From Pseudofrankia sp. DC12 (lineage in GTDB: Bacteria > Actinomycetota > Actinomycetes > Frankiales > Frankiaceae), in assembly GCF_000966285.1 (NCBI RefSeq), contig NZ_KQ031391.1, forward strand, positions 186,001 through 250,000: a stretch of 64,000 bases of DNA, written 5' to 3'. A program made the position numbers and the translations under genes. A model generated the notes under the pieces. It made no database searches. It worked only from the letters and a program-made list of their open reading frames with translations, and was not told where the DNA came from. Positions within the stretch are counted from its first letter, which is position 1, and each line of letters starts with the position of its first letter. This document shows positions 16,253 through 24,665 of the stretch, piece by piece.

Positions 16253-17671
16253 TTAGATCACGACGCCGCGTCGGTCTGCGACGCGCAGGTAAACCGCCCA
16301 GGTCAGGGCGCCGCAGAGCAGGTAGTAGGCGATGAACGCGATGTAGGCGCCGTCCCCGGTGCCGTAGCTCAGGAAGGACTGCCGGAACGTGAGGTTGACG
16401 AGCACCCCGCCGAACGCGCCGATCGCGCCGGCGATGCCGATGACCGCGTTGGACAGCCGCCGGGACTCGTGCTCGACCGCCGCCGGCTCCGCGTTCGCCA
16501 CCGCCGCGTCGCCGGCCCGGCCGCGGAAGATCGCCGGGATCATCTTGTAGGTCGAGCCGTTGCCGATCCCCGACAGCACGAACAGGGCGAGGAAGCCGAC
16601 GTAGAACAGCGGCAGCGACTTCTCCCGGGAGGCCGTCAGCACGATCGCGGCGGCGAGCGCCATCAGGACGAAGTTCCACAGCGTCGTGCGGGCGCCACCG
16701 ATGCGGTCGGCGAGCCAGCCGCCGACCGGGCGGATCAGTGACCCGACCAGCGGGCCGAGGAAGGTCAGGTAGGCGATCTTCACGGGGTCGACCTTCGTGC
16801 CGGTCAGGAAGTGGGCGCCGAACTGGTTCTGCAGCACCTGGCCGAAGGCGAACCCGAACCCGATGAACGACCCGAAGGTCCCGATGTAGAGGACCGAGAT
16901 GATCCAGGTGTCGGCATGGCGGCAGGCGTCGCGCATCGCATGCTTGTCGGCGCGGACGTGGGCGATGTTGTCCATCCACAGCGCCGCGGCCAGGGCCGCC
17001 AGCACGATCAGCGGGATGTAGATCGCCAGAATGACCCGGGGATGGCCCTTGCCGGCCGTGGCCAGCACGGCCAGCCCGACCAGCTGGACGACCGCCACCC
17101 CGATGTTGCCGCCGCCCGCGTTCAGCCCGAGCGCCCAGCCCTTGAGCCGCTCCGGGTAGAACGAGTTGATGTTGACCATCGAGGAGGCGAAGTTTCCGCC
17201 GCCCACCCCGGCCAGGGCCGCCATCAGCAACAGCGTGCTGAACGAGACTCCCGGTCGCAGCAGCGCCGCGGCGACGATCGTGGGGATCAGCAGCGCGCTG
17301 GCGCTGACGATGGTCCAGTTCCGGCCGCCGAACTTCGCGACCGCGAACGTGTAGGGCAGCCGGACGCCGGCCCCCAGCGCCGCCGGCAGCGTCGTCAGCA
17401 GGAACTTCTCGGCCGCCGCGTGCTTGGGATCGGCGGACAGCCCGTAGGCCGGCGTCAGGAACAGCACGAACACCGACCACAGGCTCCACACCGAGAACCC
17501 GATGTGCTCGCTGAACACCGAGAGCAGCAGGTTGCGGCGGGCGATCCGGGCCCCGCCCAGGCGCCAGAAGCCCTCGTCCTCCGGACGCCAGTCCGTGAGC
17601 CATCGGCCCCGGCGCTCGGCGCCCTCGGGTCCGGTCGATTCCGGCGTGGTCGTTGTCGTGACGGTCGTCAT
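16253..17671 (-). CDS. narK: Nitrate/nitrite transporter, MFS NarK family
   Basis: 472-residue inner-membrane protein with about 12 membrane segments. The nitrate signature is visible in GVGGGNFASSMVNINSFYPE and again in the second half (SGIGNGSTYKMIPAIF); a conserved substrate Arg occurs in GVRLPYTF. Start ATG 17671 (MTTVTTTTT) is chosen for the GGAAGGACCC ribosome site just upstream; earlier starts lie in poorly conserved sequence. It should import nitrate (and perhaps exchange nitrite) for the assimilation genes nearby. Confidence 0.93.
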   Translation of the reverse strand: MTTVTTTTTPESTGPEGAERRGRWLTDWRPEDEGFWRLGGARIARRNLLLSVFSEHIGFSVWSLWSVFVLFLTPAYGLSADPKHAAAEKFLLTTLPAALGAGVRLPYTFAVAKFGGRNWTIVSASALLIPTIVAAALLRPGVSFSTLLLMAALAGVGGGNFASSMVNINSFYPERLKGWALGLNAGGGNIGVAVVQLVGLAVLATAGKGHPRVILAIYIPLIVLAALAAALWMDNIAHVRADKHAMRDACRHADTWIISVLYIGTFGSFIGFGFAFGQVLQNQFGAHFLTGTKVDPVKIAYLTFLGPLVGSLIRPVGGWLADRIGGARTTLWNFVLMALAAAIVLTASREKSLPLFYVGFLALFVLSGIGNGSTYKMIPAIFRGRAGDAAVANAEPAAVEHESRRLSNAVIGIAGAIGAFGGVLVNLTFRQSFLSYGTGDGAYIAFIAYYLLCGALTWAVYLRVADRRGVVI

Positions 17672-17742
17672 CAGGGTCCTTCCCATCCGTGGCAGCCTCT
17701 GTGACGGCTCGGCACGGACGTTAGGAACCCGTGGTTGCCCCA

Positions 17743-17756
17743 CCATTCGTGAATGG
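17743..17756. promoter_or_regulatory. Inverted repeat upstream of narK
   Basis: CCATTC-GT-GAATGG lies about 70 nt upstream of the narK start in the 392-nt gap 17672-18063 between narK and the patatin gene. It may be an operator (NnaR or another regulator). The rest of the gap shows only short open frames without coding character. Confidence 0.3.
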
Positions 17757-17976
17757 CGACGCCGAGGAAACTTTTCCCGCACCGGACCGCAGCGCGCCCG
17801 GAGAGATTCCGCCGCCCCTCGGCCTCAGCCACGGGAGGGCGGCGCCCACCGGTCGCCCAGGGCTTGATCGGACCGGCGGGACGCGCGATCCTCGGGCTGA
17901 ACCACCACGGACAGCACCGGGGAGACGTCTACCCGTGATGGGGCATACCGCACGGGGGTGTCTGCGTTGGGGAGAT

Positions 17977-17991
17977 TGTCATAGCCTGACA
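17977..17991. promoter_or_regulatory. Inverted repeat upstream of patatin gene
   Basis: TGTCA-TAGCC-TGACA is a 5-bp inverted repeat about 75 nt upstream of the patatin start, within an AT-richer patch (GATTGTCATAGCCTGACATT). Possible operator or part of the promoter. Confidence 0.3.
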
Positions 17992-18063
17992 TTGGCTCTG
18001 GGCGGCGCGCCCTCCACGCGGGGCAGCGGGCCTTCAGGCCACTGAACATGCCCGGGAGGTCCG

Positions 18064-19110
18064 ATGACCGCTCCGCTGCTTCCGTCGCAGCCGTCGTTTT
18101 CCTCGGTCCCGCCACGGGACGACGCCGGCCCCACGACCGACGCTCGGCCCCGCGACGCTGCCGGCGACCTGAGAGCCGTGGCTGGCACCGGCGAGTCGGG
18201 CGATCCCGGGGACGCGCCCGGCGGGCGGGTCGCGTTCGTCTTCCAGGGCGGCGGGAGCCTCGCGGCGGCGCAGGTCGGCATGCTGCGGGCGCTGACCGAG
18301 GCGGGCATCGTCCCGGACCTCGTCGTCGGCGCCTCGGCCGGCGCCCTGAACGCGGCCGCGTTCGCCACCGATCCCACCGAGGCGGGCATCGAACGGGTGG
18401 CCGCGGTGTGGGCCTCGCTGCGCCGCAAGGACGTGGCGCCGCTGTCGCTGCGGGCCCTGGCCGGCGGCCTCATCGGCCGGCAGGACGGGCTGGCCTCCAG
18501 CACCGGGCTGCGCCACCTGCTGGAGAGCGGGCTGGTCGCGGCGCGGCTGGAGCAGACCGTGATCCCGGCCCACGTCGTGACGACAGACCTGGAGACCGGC
18601 CATCCGCTGGTGCTCTCCGAGGGCGACACGGTCCAGGCGCTGCTGGCCACCTCCGCCTACCCGGGGGTGTTCCCGCCGGTCACCATCGACGGTCGGCGGC
18701 TCATCGACGGCGGCGTCAGCGCCGACACCCCGGTCCGCCAGGCCGAGGGCCTCGGCGCGATGACGACCTACGTACTGCCCTCGGTCGGGCCGACCCCGGC
18801 CGCAGCGACGCCGGAGCCGGTCCCGCACGGGGCGTTCGCGCTGGCACTGCGCGCGCTCAACCAGATCCTCGGCAACGCCGCCCGGGCCGACATGTCCGCC
18901 GTCCGCGGGACCGTGTACCTGCTGCCCGCCCCCGGCACGACCATCGTCAACCCGTTCGACTTCCGCGGCACCGGAGCCCTGCTCACCGCCGGCTACCGGC
19001 TCACCCGGGCGTGGCTGCGCGATGCCACCCCGGTCCAGGCGCCTGCCGCGGCCGCCCCGCCGGTGCCGCTACGGCTCCCGCTCACGGCCTCGGCCCCCGG
19101 ACTGGCCTGA
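18064..19110 (+). CDS. Patatin-like phospholipase family protein
   Basis: 348 residues from ATG 18064 with GGGAGGTCCG upstream. After a disordered 50-residue N-terminus, the patatin fold shows the oxyanion-hole glycine loop (FVFQGGGSLAAAQVG), the nucleophile elbow GASAG with Ser91, and the catalytic Asp215 in LIDGGVSADTP. These form the Ser-Asp dyad of patatin/RssA-type acyl hydrolases, probably acting on membrane lipids or acyl esters. Resembles cytoplasmic NTE/RssA-type proteins rather than secreted toxins, as there is no signal peptide. Single gene. Confidence 0.88.
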   Translation: MTAPLLPSQPSFSSVPPRDDAGPTTDARPRDAAGDLRAVAGTGESGDPGDAPGGRVAFVFQGGGSLAAAQVGMLRALTEAGIVPDLVVGASAGALNAAAFATDPTEAGIERVAAVWASLRRKDVAPLSLRALAGGLIGRQDGLASSTGLRHLLESGLVAARLEQTVIPAHVVTTDLETGHPLVLSEGDTVQALLATSAYPGVFPPVTIDGRRLIDGGVSADTPVRQAEGLGAMTTYVLPSVGPTPAAATPEPVPHGAFALALRALNQILGNAARADMSAVRGTVYLLPAPGTTIVNPFDFRGTGALLTAGYRLTRAWLRDATPVQAPAAAAPPVPLRLPLTASAPGLA

Positions 19111-19197
19111 CGATCAGAGCCCGGGCCAGCTCCCCCCGGTCCGTCCCCATCCCGCACCCCAGGCAGCCCCGGCCCCACCCCGCCTGGCCCAACTTCC

Positions 19198-19264
19198 CCT
19201 GCGCAACCAGCGATCAAGGCGGCTCCACGCCCCACCCGAACGTCTTGATCACTGGTTGCGCAGG
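19198..19264. repeat. Palindromic repeat element, copy 1
   Basis: Two 21-bp arms (19198-19218 and 19244-19264), complementary at all but one position, flank a 25-nt loop. Arms begin CCTGCGCAACCAG and end CGATCAAG. It lies in the non-coding 19111-19521 interval, between patatin and desaturase. Geometry is identical to the second copy 105 bp downstream. Confidence 0.75.
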
Positions 19265-19302
19265 CAAAACGACGTTCCATGCCCCGATTTGTTCACTTTT
19301 CC

Positions 19303-19369
19303 CCTGCGCAGTTTTCGATCAAGGAGTAGCACCCAGCCCCGCCACCCGGATGATCGGCGCCTGCGCAGG
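19303..19369. repeat. Palindromic repeat element, copy 2 (diverged)
   Basis: A second 21-25-21 nt element. The left arm 19303-19323 reads CCTGCGCAGTTTTCGATCAA(G); the right arm 19349-19369 ends CCTGCGCAGG. Outer CCTGCGCA and inner GATC blocks match copy 1, while arm centres differ so the stem is weaker. With copy 1 it looks like a REP/BIME-type pair. The remaining DNA to 19521 shows no further structure. Confidence 0.65.
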
Positions 19370-19521
19370 TAAGCCGGCGCTTCGGATCGGCGGGGGCGAC
19401 CGGGGGCGGCGTAGCCTGGGAAGTGCTACGTCAGCGTGGCTGTGTTCTCGTCCGGGTCTGGTCCGAACGCCTATTCCGGGTTCCCTCTCGCTGATGCGTT
19501 GGTCAACTGAGAGGGATGACC

Positions 19522-20658
19522 ATGACGACGGAGATCGTTGCTGGGGTTCGCGCGGGGCAACCGTCCCCGGCGGGGGTGACGGGCGCCCGGGGCACCGAGT
19601 ACGGCGAGCTGGGCCGCCGGGTCAGGCACGCGTCGCTGCTGGATCGCCGGCCTGGCTGGTACTGCGCGCGGATCGCGGTGAACCTCGGCCTGCTGGGCGC
19701 CGGCTGGGTGGCGTTCGTGCTGGTGGGGAACTCGTGGTGGCAGCTGGGCATCGCCGCGTTCCTGGCGGTGATGTTCACCCAGGTCGCGTTCGTCGGGCAT
19801 GACGCCGGGCATCGGCAGATCGTCGCCGGCCGGCGGGCCAGCGACGCCGTGGGCCTGCTGCACGGCGACCTGATGGCCGGGCTGAGCTTCGGCTGGTGGC
19901 TGGCCAAACACAACCGGCACCACAGCCACCCCAACCAGGTCGACCGGGATCCGGACATCGGCGCCGGGGCGTTCGTTTTCACACCGGCCGACGCCCGCCG
20001 TCGCCATGGGCTGGGCCGGTTGCTGACGTCGTACCAGGCCTACCTGTTCTTCCCGATCCTGCTGCTGGAGGGGCTGAACCTGCATGTCGCGAGCGTGCGG
20101 GAGCTCGCCGGGCGGCGCGGGCGGGCCGCCGTGGTGGAGGCGCTGCTGCTGCTGGTGCACTTCACCGCGTACCTGACCGTCGTCGCCCTCGTCCTGTCGC
20201 CGGTCAAGGCCGTGGTCTTCGTGCTCGTCCACCAGGCGCTGTTCGGCCTGTACATGGGATGCACGTTCGCCCCGAACCACAAGGGGATGCCCCTCCTGGC
20301 CCGCGACGAGCCGGACTTCCTGCGCCGCCAGGTACTGACCGCGCGCAACATCCGCGGCGGCCGAGTCACCGACCTGGTGTTCGGCGGGCTGAACTACCAG
20401 ATCGAGCACCACCTGTTCCCGAGCATGCCGCGGCCGAGCCTGCGCCGGGCGCAGCCGCTGGTCCGCGCGTTCTGCGAGGCCCGGGGCGTCGCCTACCAGG
20501 AGGCCAGCGTGCTGGGCTCCTACGGCGAGGTGCTGCGGTGGCTGCACGAGGTCGGGGCACCGTCGCGCCATCCGGGCCGGGAGAACAGGCTAGTCACGGC
20601 CGGGAACCTCGTCGGCCTCCCACCGCGCCTGCGTGCCAGTCAGGGAGCACGTGAGTGA
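19522..20658 (+). CDS. Membrane fatty acid desaturase (acyl-lipid type)
   Basis: 378 residues from ATG 19522; an in-frame ATG at 19516 overlaps the GAGAGGG ribosome site, so 19522 is preferred. Three histidine boxes for the diiron centre are present: HDAGH (about 93-97), HNRHHSHP (about 130) and QIEHHLFP (about 293). Hydrophobic segments at about 48-90 and 150-230 give the usual four-helix membrane domain. The Gln-containing third box (QxxHH) resembles front-end/linoleoyl-type desaturases. It probably introduces a double bond into membrane lipid acyl chains. Confidence 0.88.
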   Translation: MTTEIVAGVRAGQPSPAGVTGARGTEYGELGRRVRHASLLDRRPGWYCARIAVNLGLLGAGWVAFVLVGNSWWQLGIAAFLAVMFTQVAFVGHDAGHRQIVAGRRASDAVGLLHGDLMAGLSFGWWLAKHNRHHSHPNQVDRDPDIGAGAFVFTPADARRRHGLGRLLTSYQAYLFFPILLLEGLNLHVASVRELAGRRGRAAVVEALLLLVHFTAYLTVVALVLSPVKAVVFVLVHQALFGLYMGCTFAPNHKGMPLLARDEPDFLRRQVLTARNIRGGRVTDLVFGGLNYQIEHHLFPSMPRPSLRRAQPLVRAFCEARGVAYQEASVLGSYGEVLRWLHEVGAPSRHPGRENRLVTAGNLVGLPPRLRASQGARE

Positions 20659-21094
20659 TCCCGGCCGGCCTCGCCGCGAGCTGCTGTCCCCGCTGGCGGG
20701 CCAGTCCGGGGACGCCACCCCGTTGGACCGGCTGTGCGTCGGCGTCGTGTCGGCCCTGCCGGTGGACGGGGCCGCGATCGCGGTGACGTCCGACGGTGCC
20801 GCGCGGGTCGCCGGCGCGAGCGACCCGGCTGCCGCATGCCTCGACGATCTTCAGTTCACCCTCGGGGAGGGGCCCGGCTGGGACGCTGTCCGCCACCGGC
20901 GTCCGGTGCTCGTCGCGGACCTCGCCGGGCAGCCTGAGCGTCGCTGGCCGATGTTCGCCCCCGCCGTGCTGGCCGCCGGCTTCCGGGCGGTCTTCGCGTT
21001 CCCGCTGCAGATCGGCGCAGTCCGCCTGGGCGCTCTCGATCTCCTGTGCGGGCGGCCCGGGCCGCTCGGCGACGACACGCTGGCGGACGCGTAG
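20651..21094 (+). CDS. GAF-domain protein, truncated by a premature stop (former GAF-ANTAR regulator)
   Basis: 147 residues from GTG 20651, overlapping the desaturase stop by 8 nt with a CAGGGAG ribosome site. The sequence is a GAF sensor domain of the type paired with ANTAR (LCVGVVSALPVDGAAIAV, FTLGEGPGWDAVRHRRPVLV). At 21092 a TAG stop interrupts it; the same frame continues with the expected linker and the start of an ANTAR domain, so the stop probably arose from CAG. The surviving GAF alone would lack RNA-binding antitermination activity. Confidence 0.6.
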   Translation: MSDPGRPRRELLSPLAGQSGDATPLDRLCVGVVSALPVDGAAIAVTSDGAARVAGASDPAAACLDDLQFTLGEGPGWDAVRHRRPVLVADLAGQPERRWPMFAPAVLAAGFRAVFAFPLQIGAVRLGALDLLCGRPGPLGDDTLADA

Positions 21095-21290
21095 ATCGTC
21101 GCGGACGTCGCGGCGCTGACGCTCCTCGACCCGCCGGCCGGCGCCTCGCCCAGCCTGACCGGCCGGCGGTCAGGGCTGGGCCCGCAGGACACCCTCGGGC
21201 TGTACCGAGCCGAGGTCCACCAGGCGACCGGGATGCTGATGGTGCAGCTCGGAGACGCGCAGGAGGCCGCCCGGCCAGGGGCCCGCGGAC
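21095..21290 (+). pseudogene. ANTAR-domain remnant in frame after the premature stop
   Basis: Downstream of the TAG the frame reads IVADVAALTLL, then LYRAEVHQATGMLMVQLGDA, the first helix of an ANTAR RNA-binding domain. The remainder of ANTAR is missing; sequence degenerates into Ala/Arg-rich residues before the convergent gene at 21301-21543. It has no credible independent start. Confidence 0.55.
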
Positions 21291-21300
21291 TAGCCAGGGC

Positions 21301-21543
21301 TCAGGACAGGCCGGTGGCGGCGGAGGCCTCTGCGAGCGACGGCCAGTCGCGGCCGATCATCACCCAGCCGTCGTGGCCCGCCTGGGGACTTTTGGGATCG
21401 TGCACCTTGACCTGCCAGCTGCCCGGGCTGGTCTCCCGGGCGAGCGCGGCCTTGCCGTCGCACGTACCGTATCGGCTACCGAGCACCGCCGGCGACGTGG
21501 CGGGCGGAGCGGCGGAAGGCGCGGAACCGTTCTCAGCGGACAT
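21301..21543 (-). CDS. Small hypothetical protein
   Basis: 80 residues from ATG 21543, with AAGG about 6 nt upstream. An Ala/Ser/Pro-rich N-terminus leads to a globular segment SRYGTCDGKAALARETSPGS and WQVKVHDPKSPQAGHDGWVM, ending IGRDWPSLAEASAATGLS. No family recognised and no signal peptide. It lies convergent to the decayed GAF-ANTAR gene and downstream of the siderophore receptor gene, separated from it by about 160 nt, so a link with iron uptake is possible but unsupported. Confidence 0.5.
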   Translation of the reverse strand: MSAENGSAPSAAPPATSPAVLGSRYGTCDGKAALARETSPGSWQVKVHDPKSPQAGHDGWVMIGRDWPSLAEASAATGLS

Positions 21544-21702
21544 GAGGGCCTTCACAGAGGAGAGAGGCCACCGAGGTGCCCAACGTCGAGACAGGAGGCT
21601 CAACGGGACCGCGATGGCGAGGCGCGGCAGCCCGTCCGGGCCAACTGTTCGCCAACAGCACCAGCCTACGCCGGGCCCGTCCACCAGACCGCCCGAGGAC
21701 GG

Positions 21703-22701
21703 TCAGGTGGTCGCCGCGGCCTTGGCCAGGACCGGCTTGAGCTGCTCCAGCTGCCATGGGATGTTGAGGATCGTCGGGTTGTTGACCGCGCCCGCGGTGA
21801 ACGCGTCGACCTCCAGCACCCGTCCCGCCCGCACCGCCGGGATGTCGGTGAACAGCTTGTTGGCGTCCATCTCGGTCTTCAGCTCAGGCGCCGCGTAGCC
21901 GACCAGCATGAAGTCGGCGTCGAGCGCCCCGAGCTTCTCCATGCTCAGCTCCCGGTCGACCACGTTGGCGGTCACGCCTGGCGCGAGCTTCATCCCGAGC
22001 TCGGAGTAGAGCTGCACCGACACCGTCTTCGGGTCGTCGATCACCGCCAGGCCGCCGGACTCGTAGTAGAAGGAGTAGCTGAAGGTCTTGCCGGCCAGGC
22101 CGGGCAGGCTCGACCTGGCGTCCTGGATGGTCTTCTCGGTCGCGGCGATCGCCTTCTGCTCATCGGCGGCACGACCGACGGCCTTGCCGATGATGGTGCT
22201 GTTCTCCTGCCAGGTCGCGATGCCGGCGTCATCCGTGTAGCCGACGGTCGGCGCGATCTTCGAAAGCTTGCCGTAGTAGTCCTCGAGGCCGTAGAAGTTC
22301 GTGGCCAGGATCAGGTCCGGGTGCAGCGAGGCGATCTGCTCGAGGTTCAGGTCGCCGCTGGTGTCGAGGGCCGTGCTCTTCGACAGGTCGATCTTTCCGG
22401 ACAGCCAGGGAAAGACGCCGTCGGGCTTGTACGGGTTCCGCGCGTACGCGATCGGCGTGATGCCGAGCGTCGCCAGGGTGTCCTCCTCATAGCTGAGCGC
22501 GATGATCCGCTTCGGCTGGGCCGGGACGACTGTCGTGCCGAACTTGTTCTTCAGGGTGACGGGGAAGCTGCCCGCCGCCGCGCTCGCTGACGCCACCGTC
22601 CCTGCGCCGCCGCTGCCATCGCTGCTGCCGCAGCCGGCGGCCGTGGCCACCGCGGCGACGGCGAGCAGCACCGTCAGGAGGAGTCTCAGTCCGTGTCGCA
22701 C
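21703..22701 (-). CDS. Iron-siderophore ABC transporter substrate-binding lipoprotein (FecB/FepB/FhuD class)
   Basis: 332 residues from GTG 22701. A signal peptide with a lipobox ending AAGC (Cys24) anchors the protein outside the membrane. The mature part has the periplasmic-binding-protein type III fold (PKRIIALSYEEDTLATLGIT, LNLEQIASLHPDLILATNFY). It should bind the ferric siderophore and pass it to FecCD-type permeases such as those at 62418-64000. An IdeR-like box lies about 150 nt upstream, so iron repression is expected. Confidence 0.92.
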   Translation of the reverse strand: MRHGLRLLLTVLLAVAAVATAAGCGSSDGSGGAGTVASASAAAGSFPVTLKNKFGTTVVPAQPKRIIALSYEEDTLATLGITPIAYARNPYKPDGVFPWLSGKIDLSKSTALDTSGDLNLEQIASLHPDLILATNFYGLEDYYGKLSKIAPTVGYTDDAGIATWQENSTIIGKAVGRAADEQKAIAATEKTIQDARSSLPGLAGKTFSYSFYYESGGLAVIDDPKTVSVQLYSELGMKLAPGVTANVVDRELSMEKLGALDADFMLVGYAAPELKTEMDANKLFTDIPAVRAGRVLEVDAFTAGAVNNPTILNIPWQLEQLKPVLAKAAATT

Positions 22702-22852
22702 TGCCTTCTCGTTTCATGGTCAGGCCGCGCGCTAACGGCACGCGGGGCGTGGTGGAGTTGCGCGCCGGCAGCCGTGGCCGGGCGCGAGCCGCGGCCTCGG
22801 CGCGGGACGTGGGCGGCCAGAGCGTTCAAGGGCCCGACGTGACCAGCGAGAT

Positions 22853-22871
22853 TTAAGTAAGGCTTAGTTAA
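22853..22871 (-). promoter_or_regulatory. IdeR/DmdR-type iron box upstream of siderophore-binding lipoprotein gene
   Basis: TTAAGTAAGGCTTAGTTAA agrees with the IdeR/DtxR consensus TTAGGTTAGGCTAACCTAA at 14 of 19 positions by hand count and is an imperfect palindrome in otherwise GC-rich DNA. It is placed to control the gene starting at 22701. Confidence 0.7.
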
Positions 22872-22917
22872 GTGGATCGAGACGCTCCCGTCCAGCCCCA
22901 ACGCGAACAAATCCGGC

Positions 22918-22936
22918 GCGGGCACCGGAGGCCCGC
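22918..22936 (-). terminator. Short GC hairpin at the end of the NRPS operon
   Basis: GCGGGC (22918-22923) pairs with GCCCGC (22931-22936) around a 7-nt loop, starting at the stop codon of the stand-alone A-domain gene. It may end the long biosynthetic transcript; only 6 bp, no T-tract. Confidence 0.3.
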
Positions 22937-24630
22937 TAGCCGCGCACGGACGCGTGGGCGGCTGGCGGCGGCGTCAGGGCTCGGCGGTCGACCTTGCCGC
23001 CAGCGGTGACCGGGAGGGTGTCGAGCACGGTCACGACGCTCGGCACCATGTACTGGGGTAGCTGGGCGGCGCACCAGGCCAGCACCTCGCCGACGACCGG
23101 GTCGCCGGCGACCGCCGCCGCTCCTGGCCCGGAGCCGGCCCGGCCGACGCCGGCGCGGTCCGCGTCGGGGACGACGAAGGCGAGCAGCCGGGGCGCGGCG
23201 GCCTCCTGGGAGAGCACGACCGCCGCCCGGCGCACCCAGGGGTGCGCGGCGAGCGCGGCCTCGACCTCCTCCAGCTCCAGCCGCATCCCTCGGATCTTCA
23301 CCTGGTTGTCGGTGCGCCCCACGAACTCCAGCCAGCCGGCGGCGGCGTTCCAGCGGGCGAGGTCCCCGGTCCGGTACATCCGCGCGCCGCCGCCGGCGAA
23401 CGGGTCGGCGACGAAACGCGCGGCGGTCATCGCCGGGTTGTGCACATAGCCGCGGCCGAGCAGGAAACCGGCCACGTACAGCTCACCGACCGCGCCGCCC
23501 GGCACCGGCTCCAGCCGGTCGTCGAGCAGGTGGAGCTGGGTATGCGGATTGGGCCGGCCGATCGACGCGGCCAGACGCTCCGCGCTGTCCCGGTAGATCA
23601 CGTGGGAAACGCCGATCGTGGTTTCGGCGGGGCCGTACCCGTGGTAGAGCGCGGTACCGAGCTGGGCGCGGAAACGGGCGAAGAGCGCGGGCGTCAGCAC
23701 CTCTCCCCCGCACCAGACGTGGCGCAGCGAACCGAGCGCCGACGTCCCTTCCGCCGCCTCCAGGAGAATGTCCAGCATCGAGGACACGAGATAGACGAAG
23801 GTGACCCGCTCCTGCTCGATCAGATCGACCAGATAGCCCGGGTCGATCTCACCGTCCGGCCCCGCCACGACAACCCGGCCGCCGCAGACCAGCGGCAGCA
23901 GGATCTCGTTGATGGAGATGTCGAACGACAGCGGCGCCTTGAACAGGGACGCGTCATCCGGCCCGAACCCGAACAGGTCCGTGGCCTGCCACCGCAGCCG
24001 CTCGGCGATCGCGTCCTGGCGGATCATCGCCCCTTTCGGGGTCCCGGTCGACCCGGAGGTGAACATGACGTAGGCCAGCCCTGCCGAGGGAATCGGCAGA
24101 TCGAGCGGCTCGCGGGACTGACCGTCCCAGGGCCAGGCGGCCAGGCTGGCCAGGACCGCGGGCAGACCGTCCACCAGCGCGCCGGACGAGGACACCGCGT
24201 CCGGACCGGTCACGACCAGCCGGGCCCGCGCCTCGGCGAGCACCTGGCGGCGGCGCGCCTCGGGCCAGGCCGGCTCGACCGGGACGAACGCGCCGCCGGC
24301 GGCCATCACCGCGAGCACCGCGATGACCATCTCCGCCGACCGCGCGAGCCGGATGCCGACGACGTCCTCCGGGCCGAGGCCCCGCGCGCGCAGCGCCCTG
24401 GCGAGCTGGAACACCCGGGCCCCGAGCTCCCGGTAGGTCAGCCGCCGTTGCGGCGCCACCAGCGCGGGCGCGTCCGGTGAGCGCCGTACCTGGGCGGTGA
24501 ACAGCTCGGCGACGGTCGTGGTGGACGCGGGCACCCTGAAGTCGTTCCAGTCCTCGAGCACCGTGCCCTCGCCGGCCGTCCCGACGGGCGCCAGACCGTC
24601 CTCATAGCGCGAACTCACAACCATTCCCAT
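22936..24630 (-). CDS. Stand-alone NRPS adenylation domain, predicted N5-acyl-N5-hydroxyornithine/graminine-type
   Basis: 564 residues, one A domain without a carrier domain. Core motifs are intact: MFTSGSTGTPKG (A3), FDISINEI (A4), YGPAETTIG (A5), YRTGDLAR (A7), DNQVKIRGMRLELEE (A8) and GGKVDRRAL (A10 Lys). Reading the specificity pocket by eye against GrsA gives D-I-N-Y-W-G-G-I-G-K, the code I recall for N5-formyl/acetyl-N5-hydroxyornithine in coelichelin- and erythrochelin-type synthetases. The N-terminus carries a C-to-A linker motif (LEDWNDFRVP), as if excised from a module. It could load the A-less final module of the giant NRPS in trans. Start ATG 24630 is uncertain; 24624 is also possible. 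Confidence 0.85.
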   Translation of the reverse strand: MGMVVSSRYEDGLAPVGTAGEGTVLEDWNDFRVPASTTTVAELFTAQVRRSPDAPALVAPQRRLTYRELGARVFQLARALRARGLGPEDVVGIRLARSAEMVIAVLAVMAAGGAFVPVEPAWPEARRRQVLAEARARLVVTGPDAVSSSGALVDGLPAVLASLAAWPWDGQSREPLDLPIPSAGLAYVMFTSGSTGTPKGAMIRQDAIAERLRWQATDLFGFGPDDASLFKAPLSFDISINEILLPLVCGGRVVVAGPDGEIDPGYLVDLIEQERVTFVYLVSSMLDILLEAAEGTSALGSLRHVWCGGEVLTPALFARFRAQLGTALYHGYGPAETTIGVSHVIYRDSAERLAASIGRPNPHTQLHLLDDRLEPVPGGAVGELYVAGFLLGRGYVHNPAMTAARFVADPFAGGGARMYRTGDLARWNAAAGWLEFVGRTDNQVKIRGMRLELEEVEAALAAHPWVRRAAVVLSQEAAAPRLLAFVVPDADRAGVGRAGSGPGAAAVAGDPVVGEVLAWCAAQLPQYMVPSVVTVLDTLPVTAGGKVDRRALTPPPAAHASVRG

Positions 24631-24665
24631 CTGTCGGCGATGAAACAGGCGGCGCTCCGCCGGGC

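Noticed and set aside
19111-19521. The palindromic repeats as a CRISPR array
   Set aside because: Only two copies exist, each is itself a long inverted repeat with a 25-nt loop, and there are no regular spacers or cas genes.
23560-24030. Reading the stand-alone A domain as specific for salicylate or 2,3-dihydroxybenzoate
   Set aside because: It has FDISINEI with the alpha-amino-binding Asp, unlike aryl-acid ligases, which have Asn there; the aryl ligase is the gene at 50085-51758.
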